This document shows positions 20,065 through 26,762 of a stretch of DNA of 52,884 bases, piece by piece. Position numbers and translations under genes: made by a program. The stretch comes from Alphaproteobacteria bacterium. GTDB taxonomy: Bacteria > Pseudomonadota > Alphaproteobacteria > SMXQ01. The notes under the pieces are model-generated. The model worked only from the letters and a program-made list of their open reading frames with translations. It was not told the origin of the DNA and made no database searches. The DNA is taken from positions 1 through 52,884 of the forward strand of contig WHSO01000017.1 in NCBI GenBank assembly GCA_009380075.1, given 5' to 3'. Within the stretch, counting starts at the first letter, position 1; each line of letters begins with the position of its first letter.

Positions 20065-22182
20065 ATGCTTGAAAATACTTTCATTCATCTGCCGGGAGTA
20101 GGCAGAGTCCGTGAAAGAGAATATTGGGCGCAAGGCATTCGTTCGTGGAATGACCTAGAAGCAAACCTTTCGTCCAGTCCGCCGCTGTTCCCAGATCAGC
20201 AACTCCATCCCCTCCTCGGCGAAATAGCGCGCTCTCGAGAAGCGTTGCTCAGCGGCAATATTGCGTACTTTGCGCAGCGATTGCCGAGATCCGAACACTA
20301 CAGGATTGCCTTGTCTGTTCCGGAGAGCACGCTCTTTCTGGATATAGAGACGACTGGCCTTAGCACGTATTACGACCACATCACGTTGGTCGGTGGGAGT
20401 GTGGGATCAGGGTACATCTGTTATTTAACTGCAACACATAAAGCGAAAATAAAATCACTATTGGAAAGCGCAAAGTGCCTCGTCACCTTTAATGGGTCGC
20501 TTTTCGATCTCAAGTTTTTGCTAAAAGAGTTGCCAGCGGTTCAACTGCCGCAAGCGCACGTCGACCTACGCTTTCTTGCTGCCCGACTGGGTTATCGGGG
20601 AGGACAAAAGGAAATCGAAAGAATTTTCCAGATAAGAAGATCCTCAGATGTCAGTGAAGTCCAAGGTGAACTTGCGCCCGTACTCTGGCATGAGTACCAG
20701 CTTGGGAATCGTGAAAGTGCCAAGAAACTGGTTCTGTATAACCAGTATGATGTTCTTGGAATGAGGCCCATTCTTGATAAATTGATTCAAGAGCTCATTG
20801 CCAAAGAGGGCCTTCCACTGCCCTCCGAACAGATACCGAGATTCACTCAGACACCCAAGAAGCTCTCCTGGACAACGAAACGCCACGAAGACCCAATCCA
20901 CCGAATATATCTCCCCAAAAAGATCGGCGGCGGGAAACCAAAAGTACACTTCAAAGATCTTACACCCCAAGAGATGGGGCGGAAGCTACGGTTCGTAGGC
21001 ATCGACTTGACGGGCTCGGAATCGCGGCCCACGGGCTGGTGCTTTCTGAACGGTAGTCACGCAATGACGAAGCTCTTGTCGTCTGACGAAGATATCCTTG
21101 TTCAGTCTCTTATCGTAAAGCCCGATGTGGTTTCGATCGATTCACCACTCTCGCTTCCTAAGGGCCGACTTTCGGTCAAGGATGAAGATCCCGGCCGCGT
21201 TGAGTTCGGGATAATGCGCCAGTGTGAGAGGGAATTAAAGAGGCGCGGCGTCAACGTCTATCCTGCCCTCATTCCAAGCATGCAGAACCTCACCGCGAGA
21301 GGCATGCATCTCGCCAATCGGTTTCGTGCGATGGGAGTCCCAGTAATTGAGAGCTATCCTGGCGCAGCGCAGGATATCATGGGCTTGCCGCGAAAACGCG
21401 CGAGCCTGGCACAACTGAAAAACGGCTTGGCTGCGTTCGGCCTATCAGGCGACTTTGTGTGTGAAATGGTTTCGCACGATGAGGTCGATGCCGTCACCGC
21501 CGCCGTCGTAGGTCTTTTTTTCTGGGCGGGGAAATTTGAGGCACTGGGAAGCGAGATTGAGGATTACCTCATCATTCCGGATTTGGAAGTTTCCAACGAA
21601 AGGTGGATGAAAAGAATCGTCATTGGAATAAGCGGTCCGATAGCAGCGGGTAAAACTACTGCCGCCCGGCTTTTGGAAACCAAAGGTTTTGCAAACGCAC
21701 GCTTTAGTGCCGTCCTTGAGGAACTACTGAAGGAAAGGCGGGCGATTGTCACACGCAAGTCACTCCAGGCTATTGGTGAGGAGATCAACAAGAACCCGGG
21801 ACAAAGATGGTTGGCAAAAAAACTCGCCCACTACCACGGTGATGCCACGATGATCGTAATCGATGGACTTCGCCATCCCGAAGATCATGCGAGTATGGTG
21901 GAGTGCTTTGGGCCACGATTCTTTCATGTTCATTTGTCGGTTGCGGAAAATACCCGCCGCAGAAGGTACCGGGCCATGCACAGATCGGTTCGGGAGTTCG
22001 ATCGGGCAATTACCCATCCAGTGGAGGCCAAGGTGGAATATCTTGCCGTTCTGGCCCCGGAACTTATTGAAAATGAAGGAACTATCGAGCAGTTCCGCCG
22101 CCGGCTCGATCGGTTCCTTTCCCAAACGAAGAGAGATATAAAGGTTGTAGACAGGAAAAGGGAGATAAGCAGGTGCCGGTAA
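20065..22182 (+). CDS. Three-domain fusion: YprB-like exonuclease, DUF429, P-loop nucleotide kinase
   Basis: A 705-aa protein. Residues 1-250 resemble the YprB/RNase H-like 3'-5' exonuclease family: a helix-hairpin-helix-like start (HLPGVGRVREREYW), motif I FLDIETTGL (Asp93, Glu95), motif II TFNGSLFDLKFL (Asp148) and motif III LYNQYDV (Asp229). Residues 308-505 look like DUF429, an RNase H-like fold: FVGIDLTGS, VVSIDSPLSLP, VIESYPGAAQDIMG and HDEVDAVTAA. Residues 515-690 carry a P-loop kinase with Walker A GPIAAGKTT (524-532) and FHVHLSVAENTRRRRYR, like phage dNMP kinases or dephospho-CoA kinase. No Shine-Dalgarno is obvious at the ATG. The gene overlaps the purZ-like start by 10 bp, implying coupling. 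Domain names come from motif recognition; the combined function is not known to me. Confidence 0.85.
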   Translation: MLENTFIHLPGVGRVREREYWAQGIRSWNDLEANLSSSPPLFPDQQLHPLLGEIARSREALLSGNIAYFAQRLPRSEHYRIALSVPESTLFLDIETTGLSTYYDHITLVGGSVGSGYICYLTATHKAKIKSLLESAKCLVTFNGSLFDLKFLLKELPAVQLPQAHVDLRFLAARLGYRGGQKEIERIFQIRRSSDVSEVQGELAPVLWHEYQLGNRESAKKLVLYNQYDVLGMRPILDKLIQELIAKEGLPLPSEQIPRFTQTPKKLSWTTKRHEDPIHRIYLPKKIGGGKPKVHFKDLTPQEMGRKLRFVGIDLTGSESRPTGWCFLNGSHAMTKLLSSDEDILVQSLIVKPDVVSIDSPLSLPKGRLSVKDEDPGRVEFGIMRQCERELKRRGVNVYPALIPSMQNLTARGMHLANRFRAMGVPVIESYPGAAQDIMGLPRKRASLAQLKNGLAAFGLSGDFVCEMVSHDEVDAVTAAVVGLFFWAGKFEALGSEIEDYLIIPDLEVSNERWMKRIVIGISGPIAAGKTTAARLLETKGFANARFSAVLEELLKERRAIVTRKSLQAIGEEINKNPGQRWLAKKLAHYHGDATMIVIDGLRHPEDHASMVECFGPRFFHVHLSVAENTRRRRYRAMHRSVREFDRAITHPVEAKVEYLAVLAPELIENEGTIEQFRRRLDRFLSQTKRDIKVVDRKREISRCR

Positions 22183-23093
22183 CAATTGTCGTCGGTGGTC
22201 AGTTCGGTTCCGAAGGCAAGGGAAAGGTTGCCTGTGCAATCGCTCGGGAGCATAGCGGTACTATTGCGGTTAGGGTGGGTGGTTCAAATTCCGGCCATAC
22301 AGTTATTGACGAACGTGGCAAGGTACGAGCGTTCCGTCAGCTTCCCACGGCGGCAATTCTGCCAGATACCACATGCGTAATCGCAGCAGGGTCCTATATC
22401 GAAGCGGATGTTCTTTCGGATGAAATTCGTCAAACCGGTCTTACACCGGACCGACTTGTAATTGATGCCGATGCGGTTCTGATTTCGGAACGTCACCGAA
22501 AACAGGAAAGAAACGCGGGTCTCAAAGAAAAAATTGGATCGACAGGTAGCGGTACCGGCGCTGCGGTCATCGATAGGGTCAGTCGAGTTGGTACGGTATC
22601 GTTTGTTCGGGATGATAAGAGGTTTTCACCATATGTTGGTTGCGCACGCAGTTTCCTTCGTCGCCAGCTGAAGAACGAGCGACAACATGTAATTATTGAG
22701 GGAACCCAAGGATTTGGCCTATCTCTCCTTCACTCCGGTCATTATCCGAATGTGACGAGCCGTGATACAACCGCAGCGGGATTCCTGTCTGAAACAGGGC
22801 TCGGGCCGACGGATGTGAATAAAGTTGTACTTGTCATTCGGGCTTTTCCTATTCGCGTAGCTGGAAACTCCGGCCCAATTCCAGATGAAATTGATTGGGA
22901 CACGATTACGCGCGAAAGTGGCTCTCCCCATGATCTTGAAGAAAGGACGACAGTTACCGGACATGTGCGTCGCGTAGCTCGCTTTAACGCTGATATTGTC
23001 AAAGCCGCAATCGAAGCCAACGCGCCAACGAAGATCGTGCTTAACTATCGGTGCGTTTCAAGGAATAGACGCCTTAAATACCCGAACGATTGA
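22173..23093 (+). CDS. purZ: PurZ-like adenylosuccinate synthetase homologue, likely 3' frameshifted
   Basis: GTG start at 22173 with GGGAG about 8 bp upstream, inside the end of the previous gene. The N-terminus IVVGGQFGSEGKGKVA matches the PurA P-loop, but the catalytic Asp of GDEGKGK is Ser13. His42 of GHT is kept, while the preceding GGHNAGH pattern is GGSNSGH. IEGTQGFGLSLLHSGHYPNVTSRDTTAAG and PIRVAGNSGPIPDE follow the PurA core. Recalled knowledge: Asp-to-Ser here characterises phage PurZ, which joins Asp to dGMP on the route to 2-aminoadenine. After KIVLNY (about residue 292) the frame runs 14 unconserved residues to a stop, while coding-like sequence continues in another frame to 23322. 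This is certainly a PurA-superfamily protein; the PurZ function is inference. Confidence 0.8.
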   Translation: MPVTIVVGGQFGSEGKGKVACAIAREHSGTIAVRVGGSNSGHTVIDERGKVRAFRQLPTAAILPDTTCVIAAGSYIEADVLSDEIRQTGLTPDRLVIDADAVLISERHRKQERNAGLKEKIGSTGSGTGAAVIDRVSRVGTVSFVRDDKRFSPYVGCARSFLRRQLKNERQHVIIEGTQGFGLSLLHSGHYPNVTSRDTTAAGFLSETGLGPTDVNKVVLVIRAFPIRVAGNSGPIPDEIDWDTITRESGSPHDLEERTTVTGHVRRVARFNADIVKAAIEANAPTKIVLNYRCVSRNRRLKYPND

Positions 23094-23322
23094 AACTAAT
23101 CGTGCAGATATAGAGGCCGCTAAGGCGATTCAAGAAAGGAACATAGCTCTGGGCGAGATCAAAGCAGCGCTTGCACTGGACCGTCAGCGTTCTGCAGAAT
23201 CAAAGCGCTTATCAGATGCTCTCGACCAACTCTCGCGCGAAGTAAAAGAACTACAGTTAAAGTTAGAGGCGCTGCGCAGTACACCAGCACGGCAAGTTCG
23301 TCCCAAAAAAACTAGTCAGTAG
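22996..23322 (+). CDS. Out-of-frame continuation of the PurZ-like protein (coiled coil) or small overlapping ORF
   Basis: This frame is unlikely to be an independent gene at its first part, which overlaps purZ in another frame. From about 23055 it reads GAFQGIDALNTRTIETN and then a heptad-rich coiled coil (ADIEAAKAIQERNIALGEIKAA...LDQLSREVKELQLKLEALRS) to 23322. Deleting one base near 23054 in the purZ frame would join KIVLNY directly to this segment and give a protein of about 381 aa. I favour a frameshift mutation or a sequence error. No slippery heptamer is visible, so programmed frameshifting is less likely. Confidence 0.4.
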   Translation: MSKPQSKPTRQRRSCLTIGAFQGIDALNTRTIETNRADIEAAKAIQERNIALGEIKAALALDRQRSAESKRLSDALDQLSREVKELQLKLEALRSTPARQVRPKKTSQ

Positions 23323-23771
23323 ATGCAGTGGATAAACCTATGCGCATCGAAATCTGCGGTGGCATTGCTTCGGGCAAAACCACCCTTGCGAGATGCCTCG
23401 ATGATGCTGGTTTTGCAGCCTATTTTGAAAACTTCCAGTCCAATCCATTTTGGAAATTGTTTTATGAGAATCCTGGACGTTACGCATTTGAAACCGAGAT
23501 AACATTTTTTCTCCAACACTATAGCCAGTTCAGGGATGCGCAAGATGCCAACGCTGACCATGTCGTGTGCGATTCTTCCCTATTACAGGATGTCGCATAC
23601 GCAAACGTGAATTTGGCCGGACCTTGTCTTGCCGCTTTTACTGCTGTTGCGAATGCTGCGCAGGGATTGCTCGGGCCACCAGCGCTTGTTGTGCATTTGA
23701 CATGCAGTGCGGAAGAAGAATTGCGACGCATTCGGGCGCGAGCAAGAGATGAGGAACGCGGAATACAAACG

Positions 23772-23779
23772 TCCTATCT
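23772..23779. repeat. Left 8-bp target-site duplication (TCCTATCT)
   Basis: TCCTATCT directly precedes the left inverted repeat and is repeated at 26041-26048 directly after the right one. Eight base pairs is the usual duplication size for IS1595-family elements. Confidence 0.95.
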
Positions 23780-23802
23780 GGGAACTATCCGGTTGACGTA
23801 CC
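23780..23802. repeat. IS left inverted repeat (IRL)
   Basis: Twenty-three bases starting GGGAACTATCCGG and ending TTGACGTACC, the exact reverse complement of 26018-26040. The match ends at 23802. Confidence 0.95.
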
Positions 23803-23847
23803 AAGGATAGGATTGTAGAATGGCTTCATAATCAAAGGATGAAGCCG

Positions 23848-24777
23848 ATGAATACCAAAGTTGACCTGACCAATCCCATCTACCACGACAACGACGCGGC
23901 GCGGGAACACCTCGAAACCATCTTGTGGCCCGATGGCCCTGTCTGCCCGCGCTGTGGCGTCATGGGCGACAGGATCACCAAGCTACAGGGCAAGTCCACC
24001 CGCCCCGGCGTCTACAAGTGCAAGGATTGCCGCAAGCCGTTCTCCGTCACGGTTGGGACGGTCATGGAGCGGTCCAAGGTGCCCTTGTGCAAATGGGTTA
24101 TGGCCGCTCAACTCATGGCGTCCAGCAAGAAGGGCATGAGTGCCCTTCAGCTTAAGCGCATGATCGGCACGAACTACGAAACCGCGTGGTTCCTGTTCCA
24201 CCGTTTGAGGGAATGCGCCATCGATCCGAAGCGCGGCCCCATCGGCGGTCAGAACAAGGTGGTTGAGGTTGACGAAACCTATGTCGGCGGCAAGGCAAAG
24301 AACGCCAAGCGCGGCAAGCCCATCCCCAAGAAACACGCGGTTGTCTCACTGGTGGAACGAGATGGCGAAGTGCGCTCGTTTCACGTTACCAACGTCAACT
24401 CCAAAACCCTTCGGCCCATCATCGTCAAGAATGCCAGCCGCAAGTCCTATCTCATGACCGATGAAAGCGTTGTCTATCCCAAGATCGGGAGTGAGTTTTC
24501 AGGACACGGAACGGTCAATCACAGCGCCGAAGAATATGTCCGTGGCGTCTTTTGGTACACGAACACGGTTGAAAGCTACTTTGCCCTTTTGAAGCGCGGA
24601 ATGATGGGCTCATTCCACAGCGTTTCAGAAGCGCACTTGTACCGCTACCTCGCGGAATTCGATTTCCGGCACAACACCCGCAAGATGTCCGATGCAGAAC
24701 GCGGCGATGAATTGTTGAAGGGCGCCGCGGGCAAGCGGCTCATGTACCATCAACCTCGTGAAGCCGCGAACGTCTAA
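23848..24777 (+). CDS. IS1595-family (ISXO2-like) transposase
   Basis: DDE-type transposase of about 309 aa. An N-terminal zinc ribbon is visible: CPRCGVMGDRI...CKDCRKPFSVTVGTVMERSKVPL. The catalytic domain starts at VEVDETYVGGKAKN and continues to VYPKIGSEF...GTVNHSAEEYVRG and NTVESYFALLKRGMMGSFHSVS, with the terminal YLAEFDFRHNTR. The ATG at 23848 has AGGA about 9 bp upstream; an in-frame ATG at 23839 overlaps that site. The gene appears intact, so the element may still be mobile. Confidence 0.95.
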   Translation: MNTKVDLTNPIYHDNDAAREHLETILWPDGPVCPRCGVMGDRITKLQGKSTRPGVYKCKDCRKPFSVTVGTVMERSKVPLCKWVMAAQLMASSKKGMSALQLKRMIGTNYETAWFLFHRLRECAIDPKRGPIGGQNKVVEVDETYVGGKAKNAKRGKPIPKKHAVVSLVERDGEVRSFHVTNVNSKTLRPIIVKNASRKSYLMTDESVVYPKIGSEFSGHGTVNHSAEEYVRGVFWYTNTVESYFALLKRGMMGSFHSVSEAHLYRYLAEFDFRHNTRKMSDAERGDELLKGAAGKRLMYHQPREAANV

Positions 24778-24891
24778 GCAGAAGGCGAAGGCTTTCCTGC
24801 GCTGGCGTCACCGTTCTTAACAAGCTGCCATTCAGCGCCCAAACGTTCCGCATACCATAACTCCAACGGACGATCAGGGAGAGTATTTGTC

Positions 24892-25194
24892 ATGGCTAGC
24901 AACGCACCCGGTGGGAATACCCCCGTTGCATTTATTGATAACCCGCACGCTCCAGATGTTTTTGCGGACGCCTGCACGGGCGTCTTTTTGTGGAACGGAA
25001 ACATAAGGCTCACCTTCGAATCGGATAGAGTGAATCACGCAACCAGCCCCGGCCCGATAAACAGGGTTGTGATCGGCAGATTAGTCATGCCCGTAGTGGC
25101 GGCTCAGGAGATGATCAAAATGTTGCAAGGATTCATTGAACAGCAGCAGCAAGCCCCCAATGCACCGCCGCAAGCAACCGGGACGGTCCACTAA
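24892..25194 (+). CDS. IS cargo protein, possibly DUF3467-like
   Basis: A 100-aa ORF inside the IS, 114 bp after the transposase. Sequence such as GVFLWNGNIRLTFESDRVN...NRVVIGRLVMPVVAAQEMIKMLQGFIEQQQQ recalls DUF3467-type proteins, with a shared beta-rich core and an amphipathic C-terminal helix; this link is tentative. The ATG has AGGGAGA about 10 bp upstream. A strong hairpin follows directly after its stop. Function unknown; it is inside the inverted repeats and travels with the element. Confidence 0.65.
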   Translation: MASNAPGGNTPVAFIDNPHAPDVFADACTGVFLWNGNIRLTFESDRVNHATSPGPINRVVIGRLVMPVVAAQEMIKMLQGFIEQQQQAPNAPPQATGTVH

Positions 25195-25195
25195 C

Positions 25196-25229
25196 AAAAA
25201 CCCCGGCTTACTTGGCCGGGGTCTTTCTC
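25196..25229 (+). terminator. Terminator after the IS cargo gene
   Basis: CCCCGGC (25201-25207), short loop, then GGCCGGGG and a T-rich tail (TCTTTCTCTTT). It follows the 100-aa cargo ORF. It also overlaps the end of the opposing 51-aa ORF. Confidence 0.65.
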
Positions 25230-25363
25230 TTTGATGTCTTGCGTTTGGACGTTGCGCTTTTCTCCCGCTCCCGCTTGGGGCGCGGTTGAGGGGGCGTTTT
25301 CAGCAAGCGCAACAGCAACTCGTCGCGCTCGCGTTCTGCTTTGTTCGATTTAGGCTCTTTCAT
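25208..25363 (-). CDS. Small basic IS cargo ORF (51 aa)
   Basis: Reading from ATG 25363: MKEPKSNKAERERDELLLRL, then a Lys/Arg/Pro/Thr-rich tail ending KTSKRKTPAK. It is highly basic and could bind nucleic acid, but composition is the only evidence. No Shine-Dalgarno is visible. It is divergent from the 160-aa cargo ORF starting at 25378. Confidence 0.4.
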   Translation of the reverse strand: MKEPKSNKAERERDELLLRLLKTPPQPRPKREREKSATSKRKTSKRKTPAK

Positions 25364-25377
25364 AGGGGGAAATTACC

Positions 25378-25860
25378 ATGAGAGACCAGCGATCTCAAAA
25401 CATCGCTCCCTACATGGAAGCGGTCGGGCTCGTCTCTGCTGTTTGGGCTCATCTAGAACTCAATTTTGACATGATAATTGCAAATCTTACCGGAGGCGAC
25501 GCAGAGGCCGTAGGCTGTATAACGATGCAGTTCGGCTCCTACTATCCAAAGCTGAGCGCAATAATCGCGTTATGCAAATACAGGGGTGTTTCAAAACCGA
25601 TCATTGAAGAATTGAAAACCATGCGCGGCCAACTCGCGGACCCAGCCGAAAGGCGCAACCGCCTCATTCACGATGCCTGGCTCATAAAAGGAGGCCACGT
25701 GACCGGGAAAGCCTCCCACAAAGTTAGACCCGCGAGGGACCAAACGCTCACAGAATGCGAATCATTAAGGCGGGCAATAAACAAATTCGCCCTGAAAACA
25801 ATCCGTTTGAGGCAAGAAATCAAGCGCGAGCTTGCAACATCCTCACAAACGTGTCCCTAA
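25378..25860 (+). CDS. Hypothetical IS cargo protein (160 aa)
   Basis: ORF within the IS, starting MRDQRSQNIAPYMEAVGLVSAVWAHLELNFDMIIANLTGGD. Predicted mostly helical, with a conserved-looking RNRLIHDAW segment near residue 98, resembling the R-x4-6-H motif of HEPN-like proteins (RNRLIH). HEPN membership is a guess from that motif and the helical character. GGGGGAAATT precedes the ATG. It is not required for transposition in known IS1595 elements; role unknown. Confidence 0.6.
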   Translation: MRDQRSQNIAPYMEAVGLVSAVWAHLELNFDMIIANLTGGDAEAVGCITMQFGSYYPKLSAIIALCKYRGVSKPIIEELKTMRGQLADPAERRNRLIHDAWLIKGGHVTGKASHKVRPARDQTLTECESLRRAINKFALKTIRLRQEIKRELATSSQTCP

Positions 25861-26017
25861 CCGCTTCGCGCCACGTCTCCATAGACGGCCCACCATAATC
25901 TGGCGTCATGTAGATATCGTGCTTAAGTAGTTCAGAAACGCCCGCCTCGATCATCTCAGGCGTAACCTCGGAAACCGCGACGTTCGCAACCGTTTCAGGG
26001 TGTACAGTCTGGCTCAT
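25820..26017 (-). CDS. Small IS cargo protein (65 aa) starting at the right inverted repeat
   Basis: MSQTVHPETVANVAVSEVTPEMIEAGVSELLKHD...MARA-type C-terminus (FVRMLQARA). The ATG lies directly against the right inverted repeat (26018), so its promoter or leader would be inside the repeat or supplied by flanking DNA. The ITPEMIEAG-like phrase is familiar from small phage or IS hypothetical proteins; no function known. It overlaps the 3' end of the 160-aa ORF on the opposite strand. Confidence 0.5.
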   Translation of the reverse strand: MSQTVHPETVANVAVSEVTPEMIEAGVSELLKHDIYMTPDYGGPSMETWREAVRDTFVRMLQARA

Positions 26018-26040
26018 GGTACGTCAACCGGATAGTTCCC
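26018..26040. repeat. IS right inverted repeat (IRR)
   Basis: Twenty-three bases, GGTACGTCAACC...ATAGTTCCC, exact reverse complement of the left repeat at 23780-23802. Confidence 0.95.
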
Positions 26041-26048
26041 TCCTATCT
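26041..26048. repeat. Right 8-bp target-site duplication (TCCTATCT)
   Basis: Second copy of TCCTATCT, directly after the right inverted repeat. Sequence from 26049 continues the reading frame of the interrupted kinase. Confidence 0.95.
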
Positions 26049-26219
26049 AGCCAGTATCAACACAGCGATCATTGACAATTTGGGCATGTATGGGGCTGCC
26101 ACAAAATGCATCGATATTGACAGTCAGGAGTTTAATTTCGCCCACAACGAAGCGCATAAGGCCGCCGTCGTCGAAAAAGTAAAATCGACGCTCACGCGTT
26201 AGGGATATAATCCACCATC

Positions 26220-26246
26220 AAAAAAGCCGCCCCAGAGGGACGGCTT
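26220..26246 (-). terminator. rpsU intrinsic terminator
   Basis: On the minus strand, AAGCCGTCCC (26246-26237), a short loop, then GGGGCGGCTT and a T run (complement of the A-run 26220-26225). It is 45 bp downstream of the rpsU stop and marks the right border of the island. Confidence 0.8.
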
Positions 26247-26291
26247 CCTGTGAAGGGCCAGTCCTTTTGGGCCGGCCTTCTTTGGGAGGGG

Positions 26292-26495
26292 CTAGTACCC
26301 CTCGCGCTCCATGCGCTTGCGCAGGAGCTTGCGGTAGCGGCGGACCGCTTCCGCTTTCTCGCGGGCGCGCTTCTCCGAGGGTTTCTCGTAATTGCGGCGC
26401 ATCTTCATTTCGCGGTAGATGCCCTCGCGCTGCATCTTCTTCTTCAGCGCGCGAAGGGCCTGATCGACGTTGTTGTCCTTGACGGTGACCTGCAC
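26292..26495 (-). CDS. rpsU: 30S ribosomal protein S21
   Basis: S21 of the small subunit, 67 aa, beginning with GTG at 26495 ([21 protein letters not shown]). GGAAGG lies about 10 bp upstream. The basic C-terminus [13 protein letters not shown] is typical of the alphaproteobacterial form. The frame is open far upstream but that part is a shadow of def. It is divergent from def and the COQ9-like gene, the arrangement that gave the family its rpsU-divergent name. Confidence 0.95.
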   Translation of the reverse strand: MQVTVKDNNVDQALRALKKKMQREGIYREMKMRRNYEKPSEKRAREKAEAVRRYRKLLRKRMEREGY

Positions 26496-26762
26496 GGGTG
26501 TTCGACCTTCCTTCCCAGTGACGGCGATTCTCGGGGGCGGAAACACGCAAGTCTCCGCTGGAACGCGGGCTTTTAGCACCTTCGCGCCCGGTTGGGAAGG
26601 GTAAAGGCGGTGACAGGCCGGTGACAAACGCCCGGAATCCCCTGATTTTCGGCGTCCGCACCGGTTCCGGCGGCGGCGGGACGGCTCCCTGCGGGGCGTG
26701 GCGGTCGACGCAGGACGCCCCCGCCTCTTTACCTCCGCCGCGCCCGCGCCCATATTGCCGCC

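Larger units (their letters stand above)
23780..26040 (+). mobile_element. Complete IS1595-family insertion sequence with cargo ORFs (2261 bp)
   Basis: Bounded by perfect 23-bp inverted repeats: left 23780-23802 beginning GGGAACTATCCGG, right 26018-26040 ending CCGGATAGTTCCC. Both are flanked by the duplicated target TCCTATCT. It contains an ISXO2-like transposase (23848-24777) and four short accessory ORFs, making it longer than a minimal IS of this family (about 1 kb, from general knowledge). Perfect repeats and an intact target duplication suggest recent insertion. Confidence 0.95.
23328..26202 (+). pseudogene. Deoxynucleoside-kinase-like gene split by an IS1595-family element
   Basis: The 5' part (23328-23779) encodes RIEICGGIASGKTTLARCLDDAG, a P-loop kinase of the dNK (dCK/dGK-like) type, with HYSQFRDAQ, VVCDSSLLQD and RIRARARDEERG (LID-like Arg-rich segment). 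The IS enters after SY. Joining 23779 to 26049 (removing the IS and one 8-bp target copy) keeps the frame: SYLASINTAIID...IDIDSQEF...STLTR, stop 26200-26202, giving 201 codons from GTG 23328. ATG 23340 is the more likely start (MRIEICGG). In situ the 5' piece runs into the IS and stops at 23810. The gene sits 5 bp after the purZ-frame continuation, so it is the third member of the cassette. Confidence 0.88.

Noticed and set aside
20049-20072. Seven-codon leader ORF overlapping the start of the triple-fusion gene
   Set aside because: Too short and without a Shine-Dalgarno; expected by chance.
24774-25013. 79-codon minus-strand ORF after the transposase
   Set aside because: Overlaps the start of the better-supported 100-aa cargo ORF, has no ribosome-binding site and no recognisable sequence.
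19970-26220. Island as an integrated prophage or integrative element
   Set aside because: No integrase, structural, lysis or replication genes, no tRNA target and no flanking repeats seen.
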